A program made the position numbers and the translations under genes. Below, one piece after another: positions 59,341 through 64,000 of a stretch of 64,000 bases of DNA. Under the pieces are notes generated by a model. That model ran no database searches and was not told the origin of the DNA. It saw only the letters and a program-made list of their open reading frames with translations. Numbering within the stretch: the first letter of the stretch is position 1; every line of letters starts with the position of its first letter. Origin of the DNA: Massospora cicadina (lineage: Eukaryota > Entomophthoromycota > Entomophthoromycetes > Entomophthorales > Entomophthoraceae); the NCBI GenBank assembly GCA_022478985.1, contig JAKSZP010009289.1, forward strand, positions 124,001-188,000, given 5' to 3'.

Positions 59341-60606
59341 TTAACAGAGAATGGGGAAGGGTAGGAATTCTGAGGCCCAGGGTGTGGGAAAATTGGTGCA
59401 GGCCACGCGTGACCAGTGTTGGGCTTGGATTGTGGGGCTGGTGACTGCAACGATCAAGGTGCCAAGTATTTTGGTGGCATGGGCCTCAAAGTTATGTAAG
59501 CCCATACCACCACTATGGCAGGGCAAATAAGACATCCAGGAACACTGAAGGTGGGAAGCTTTTTTTTTAGTACTAGATGGTCTGAAGGTGGGAAGCTTAA
59601 CCAAAGCCGCCCTTGCAGGAGGGCATATAACGAGATGAAGAAAGATGGGATAAGGCAATAGTCTGAGTCTCAAACCAAACTTTTGATAGGAGCATAAAGT
59701 TGGCCAGCACTGTATTGCATAGTAGGGAAGTTTGGTGGGCCTGAGGGAGGCGATGCGTTTTTTGACATTGTCCAGAATATGGTTCTCAATCACCAACGAG
59801 GCGTACTTCCCGCCCCCAGCTACACACCTAAATGGCGTACCAGACCAGCAGTGGGTCTTGGCATGTAGGGAGAACAAGTGGGGTGGTATGGGGTGGGCGA
59901 GGAAAGCGAACCTGTGAGCTAGCTGCTGAAGCAGGTAGGAAATTGGGTGCTGGTGAACACCGGGCTTGGAACTGACAAAGGAGAATGATTTTGGTTTTGG
60001 AGGCGTTAAGTGTAACTTTACTTACCATGGAGAAAACCTGGATAGTAGCCTCACGCATGCAAGTATCTTGGATGTTAGACACCCCAACCACACAACCATC
60101 AGCAAAAGCCAAAATCTTAACCAATGATTGGCCTTGCACAAGGAAACCAGTAAGGTGGGCATTCATGTTGCATAGAAGTTGATCAAGGCTGAAGCTATAC
60201 AAGAGTGGGTTCAAAGGGTCCCCTTGGAGGAGGCTTCTTTGAGGACGAAATATGTTAATGAAGAAGCCAGGGCCACACACAGCCATTGTGGCAGATTCCT
60301 TAAGCAACACCACCCAATTAAGGAACCAACGGGGGAGGTGGAACTTGTGGAGGCAGGCTTTAAGGTAATCCCAGTTGACTCTATCATAAGCCATCTGCTG
60401 GTCTTAAAAACAAGTGCCCTAGTAGCCGTGGATTGCCAAACGTTGGCTACATTGTGTATGAGGTCCAATATAGACCGCTTAGAAATAAAACCAAATTTCT
60501 CAAAGGAAATGATATCAGAGGCAACTTCCACTAGACGGTTGGCCATAATTTTAGTAAATAATTTAGTATCTGTATTAATAAGTGAAATGGGGCGCCAGTT
60601 GGCCAA
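59341..60606 (-). pseudogene. LINE copy C reverse transcriptase
   Basis: Begins NWRPISLINTDTKLFTKIMANRLVEVASDIISFEKFGFI, then AYDRVNWDYLKACLHKFHLP, RSLLQGDPLNPLLYSF and the catalytic box FADG (60095-60106) in place of FADD. Thumb sequence follows to 59341, interrupted near 59562 by the micro-insert. One frameshift (about 60390) separates the first RT block from the second. Loss of the second catalytic Asp would inactivate it. Confidence 0.8.
59562..59581 (-). mobile_element. Micro-insert 4: TTTTTTTAGTACTAGATGGT with 17-bp duplication and known empty site
   Basis: The insert lies in LINE copy C. CTGAAGGTGGGAAGCTT stands at 59545-59561 and again at 59582-59598. In LINE copy B the same place (about 16541-16575) has a single CTGGCGGTGGGCGGCCT and no insert, so this is an insertion, not an old part of the LINE. 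Confidence 0.9.
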
Positions 60607-60725
60607 GTCCAGCTTAGCCCTTTTTTATAAAGCGTTATTTTGAAAGCCTCCTGGCCCCCAGGAAGGAGGCGCATTTCTTGCAGACAATGTTTCATTATGG
60701 CAAGCAACAAAGAGGAGAAATAATT

Positions 60726-60740
60726 AAAATATCTCTTATA
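60726..60740. repeat. Target-site duplication of the 60741 SINE, left
   Basis: AAAATATCTCTTATA; the right copy at 60874-60888 is AAAATATCTGTTATA (14 of 15 identical). Confidence 0.8.
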
Positions 60741-60873
60741 TAAAGGGTGGTTAGCCTGGTAGATAAAACTGCTTCCACTCTAGTGCAGGTTTTGAGTTTG
60801 AAACTTCTACTGGCTAGGAAAATTCTTAGTGTGGTATATTTGTCCCAAGGTCGATCCACCTCAAATATTTTTT
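60741..60873 (+). mobile_element. tRNA-derived SINE, 133 bp, inserted in LINE copy C
   Basis: The A box TTAGCCTGGTAGA (60751-60763) and B box GAGTTTGAAAC (60794-60804) give an internal pol III promoter. The 3' end GGTCGATCCACCTCAAATA matches the 52155 SINE. A 15-bp duplication surrounds it. It splits the EN-RT linker of the LINE; copy B lacks it at the matching place (about 17700). It is shorter than its relative mainly in the middle, so the two are different subtypes or one carries a deletion. Confidence 0.85.
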
Positions 60874-62654
60874 AAAATATCTGTTATAGGCTCATAAGGA
60901 ATCCCATCTTGACCTGGGCATTTCCTGTTTGGTGCGCTGCAAACGGCATACTGAGTTATTCCTAAGAAATTAAATTCATCAACTCTGGGTTTTGGAAATG
61001 GTGCAGATATGTGCACTTACAAGAAATTTGTCAACTTCAGCTGTTCAACTGGATCAGAGCGATACAATTCAGAGTAGTAATTTTGAACTTCATTTGCCAC
61101 TTCAGCTGGAGTATCTGCGATGGAGTGGTCCAGCCGCCTCACCTGTGTGCAGGCCAAGCTCTGTCATGGTGCAAGGAATTTTTGGAAAAAATATATGGAG
61201 CATGTGTCACCTGCCATTATATTTTTTGCCTTATATTGCACATATTTACGATGTTTGTGTTGTCTTACCAGTGCGTTGAGATGAGCAGACTATTCTTCCC
61301 ACTTACAACCCCAAGCTGGGCTGTAGCCTACAGCTGGGATGTTATACTCCAGGTGGTCCTCTCCTACAAGTGTTTGCATAATGAATGCTGATGAACCCTG
61401 AGAGCGATGTGAGGAGAGATGGCATGTCTGGAGGTTGGTGTTCGCATTGAAGGTTGACCAGGTAGTAAGTGAGTCTGCACAGAACAGTGTGGTGAACTCT
61501 GGTGCCAAAGTTTCAGCATCCACCCATGAGGTAAACCAGGCGACGTGATCTCGGCTGGACAAAGTTTGCACCATTTTGGCGCCTGTGCTGTTGGGTGTGA
61601 CAAAAAGAAGGAAATCAACACCAACCTGTGGTCAGAGAAATTGAATTTTTGTCAATGTAAAATGTGAAATCTGGGGGCAAAAATTTAACGGTTCAAGAAT
61701 AAGTTTAATGTGGGACATAGACCTCAGCTGACCGTTGTGCACGTGGGGTTGACATGTTGGGAAACAGAAGTGCATGTTTAGATATGGTATCAAACAGCCC
61801 AAAAGTGGCTTTTAGAATGTGAAGTTCTACATGCCCCTGTAGGGGGCAGGTGATAAGGCCAGCGTTTGGTGGCTGAGTTAACCCAGCAGTTCGTGTCACC
61901 CATCGCAATTGGGTTATGGGGAAGTGGGAGGGAAGTAATGACTGAGAAGAAAACCCAGAGAGCCCGCACACAGATTGTGTCATATATAATAACAATAGTG
62001 TGCATTTTGTCATCCCATGAAGAGAACACTACAAGCACATGGCCATCAAGGTAAAAATCTTTAGAAATGAATTTAAAGTTATGGGATGCATGTATAAGCA
62101 CCCCACAGTGCGGCAACCAGAAAGAAATGGAAGGGAGGAGCATTATTGCCCATGTTTCCTTGGCACCGTGTGAATAATGGGTTTCCTGAATGGCAGGATA
62201 CCCACAGGTAAATAATGTCTAAAAAACTCAGTTTCCTAGCCTGGGATGGCGAGGTTTTGAGTCCAGCTATGTTCACCATCCTTATTGTGAAGCTCCACCC
62301 CATTGCACCTTAGGTTCTATGGGAAGGCCCCTTGGCCTTCTTGGCCTTCCATTGGTGCTTTCTCAGCAGCAGAGTAGCCCACGTTTGGTGCACTTTTTTA
62401 TATGTGGGCTTAAGGTGATCTGTCACTTTGGATGTAGTTGTGGTTTTGGTCTTCTTTTTTGCTGTTTTGGTTCAAATTACAAATTGCTGTGTTCCTGCGG
62501 TGCATCAATGGAGGTCAACAGAAAATTTGGAGGTAAATGGGTGATAAATTCAGTTTTATTTGGGAGGTAATCTTGCTCAGGTAAATCTGACTCACCCATT
62601 GAGTCCTTAGGTGGGTTGGCTTAATCTGATTGGTGAATGGATTCATGAGCCGCT

Positions 62655-63122
62655 TCAGCCATAAATTGACTTGATGTCATCTGGGGTCAGAGCAGGCAGG
62701 ATCATGGATGCAGCAATGGCTGCTGCTCTTCGCGCCTGCTTGGGCTTCTTACACTTCTGCGGGGACACTTGTTTGACCTGAATGTAACACCCATGTTCGC
62801 TCCATGAGAAGGTGGCATAGGTGTCTATAGCCAGTTCATAATGGGTTTCTGCACTGTCAATTACATTATGTAGGATTTCGTTTTGTGTAATGCCCTCCTT
62901 TTGCAGGGAAAGCGTGGGACTTGTGGCCAAAAGCGTGACAAAGGTGCACATAGGGGGCGCGGTATCCACTGTGACGTGGATTGGGTGCAATTCCAGCCTG
63001 TCAATGAACACAATTGCTGTGTGGGTGATTTGGGTTAAATCTTTCACAATGACTGAGGATGAGATGATCAAAGCAATCACTTTGCCCGTGCACAGGCCCA
63101 GAATGAACATAAAGCGTTGCAT
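62655..63122 (-). pseudogene. LINE copy C ORF1, zinc-knuckle region
   Basis: Matches copy B ORF1 (IHVTVDTAPPMCTF aligned with FHVIVDSAPPICTF; KPKQARRAAAIAASMILPAL aligned with KAKQACRAVAKVMATAASMI). A frameshift right after the second expected Cys destroys the knuckle. Confidence 0.65.
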
Positions 63123-63768
63123 TTCAAAGGAGTGAATTTTCTATAGCTTTTAAGCCCTTCCTTAAGCTGGAGCTCCAGCACTGTGCGCTTCATTGTTATG
63201 AGGATAAAGTCAAACGCTACAAAAATTTCAGTTTAATTTGGTCCACCAAGTGCACTTTGTCTCAACCACCCATTGACCATCTTGGAGGTCTACCACTACA
63301 TACACCTGTGAAGCTTTGTTAGTTTCTTTTTTATTTTCAAACCCTAATCCAACCAAACGCAGGTCATGGAGTGTGGTGCAATATATACTGCTTTCGAAAA
63401 TGGTTGTGCACATCTCCACAGAACTTTTCCCAAAGCGCTGTATGATTATTATCCAGGAAGACTTGAACCCGTGCTCCACTGATGACAGGGGCTGGGAATG
63501 CGGAGTCTTGATAAACTGGTTACACTTTGCTTGAAAGCTAGATATACAGGGAAAAACTAACCGCTGTTTTAAATTTTATCTAGGCTGCCAGTGTCGCCAG
63601 GGCTTTACAAACTTTAGACAGTGAAGAGCCCAATCCTGTGCCCTTTACTTTGCTAGCCCAACTGCTACCAGACATTGGGTGCACGCTAATCTCCTCAAAG
63701 AGATTAATAAGCTTACCTAGACTTGAATCAAATTTTTTGCAATTAGTGATTTCAACGAGAGAGAAAAG

Positions 63769-64000
63769 CTTTTGATCCACTAGGTAGATGAAACCAAGAA
63801 CCTTAATAGAACTAAACTTTTATATAAGATATTCTTTACTACTATAATTAATCTTATCATAGAAAGTATATTTTTTAAAAAAAAGTAAATCTTGATTTTC
63901 CAATACTTTTCTCTAAATCACCTTTAAAGCTTTATTTGGGGAAGGCAGATCATGGGATGGGAACTTCCTATATACATCAACTACAAAACTTTAAGAAAAC
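63769..64000. other. Right flank of LINE copy C, AT-rich, no gene seen
   Basis: No coding or repeat signal was recognised before the window ends. Confidence 0.5.

Larger units (their letters stand above)
58377..63768 (-). mobile_element. LINE copy C, full length, all ORFs broken
   Basis: Minus strand, about 5.2 kb without its own insertions. From 63768: ORF1 N-terminus (LGKLINLFEEIS), RRM-like part, zinc-knuckle region (63122-62655), endonuclease (62300-61000, with IAMGDTN near 61900), RT (60650-59340), 3' zinc finger and UTR (to 58377). Both ends match copy B: the 5' start near AGCTTTTCTCTCTCGTTG and the 3' AT tail ATTAAATTTAAATTTTA. It carries a SINE at 60741 and a micro-insert at 59562, so it predates both. 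A target duplication is not clear; GGTCCAAAAG (left) against GATCCACTAG (right) matches only 7 of 10. Confidence 0.85.

Noticed and set aside
60741..60810. Possible functional tRNA gene
   Set aside because: The A and B boxes are present, but a proper acceptor stem and cloverleaf are not, and the sequence is flanked by a target duplication and shares its 3' end with the 52155 element. It is a SINE head.
58370..63780. Target duplication for LINE copy C
   Set aside because: The best candidate, GGTCCAAAAG against GATCCACTAG, matches at only 7 of 10 positions and is not convincing.

Overview
The window is almost wholly transposable-element sequence, and I find no host housekeeping gene in 64 kb. 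The mix of elements points to a large, repeat-rich, AT-rich fungal genome. There are non-LTR retrotransposons with an RRM/zinc-knuckle ORF1, an APE endonuclease and an RT, all resembling fungal LINEs; a Ty3/gypsy chromovirus; several older Ty3/gypsy families; and tRNA-derived SINEs. I cannot assign a species or even a phylum. Every coding region is broken by stops or frameshifts, so nearly all entries are relics.

Layout. 1-5188: two copies of one LINE family facing each other, the plus-strand copy inserted into the minus-strand copy. 5190-7385: short LTR-like repeats around a non-coding interior. 7650-9250: a minus-strand gene relic encoding coiled coil plus collagen-like Gly-X-Y repeats. 9270-23770: a plus-strand gypsy element (G3) split in its protease by a full-length LINE (copy B), which is itself split by a chromovirus; this is a three-layer nest with target-site duplications at both inner boundaries. 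24000-27240: minus-strand relic of a second ORF1/zinc-knuckle family. 27950-39433: a plus-strand gypsy element (G4) split just before its RT by a minus-strand gypsy element with two LTRs (G5). 39500-40450: unidentified minus-strand coding relic. 40712-41640: LTR, primer-binding-site candidate and a repeat-rich stretch. 41840-49700: decayed minus-strand gypsy element (G6) with at least one insertion. 49700-58376: mostly unrecognisable AT-rich sequence holding a SINE, an integrase relic and a second ORF1/zinc-knuckle relic. 58377-63768: full-length LINE copy C, carrying a SINE and a 20-nt micro-insertion.

The most unusual signal is a set of four tiny insertions, at about 7632, 24392, 54123 and 59562. 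Each has the core AGTAC(T/C)AGATGG next to a run of T. Three are flanked by clear target-site duplications of 11-17 bp, and for one of these the empty site is present in a sister LINE copy in the same window. They look like products of target-primed reverse transcription from a transcript only about 13 nt long plus poly(A).

Functional reading: the full LINE copies could once have supplied EN/RT, and SINEs and micro-inserts are typical passengers of such machinery. None of the copies here looks intact enough to act now.
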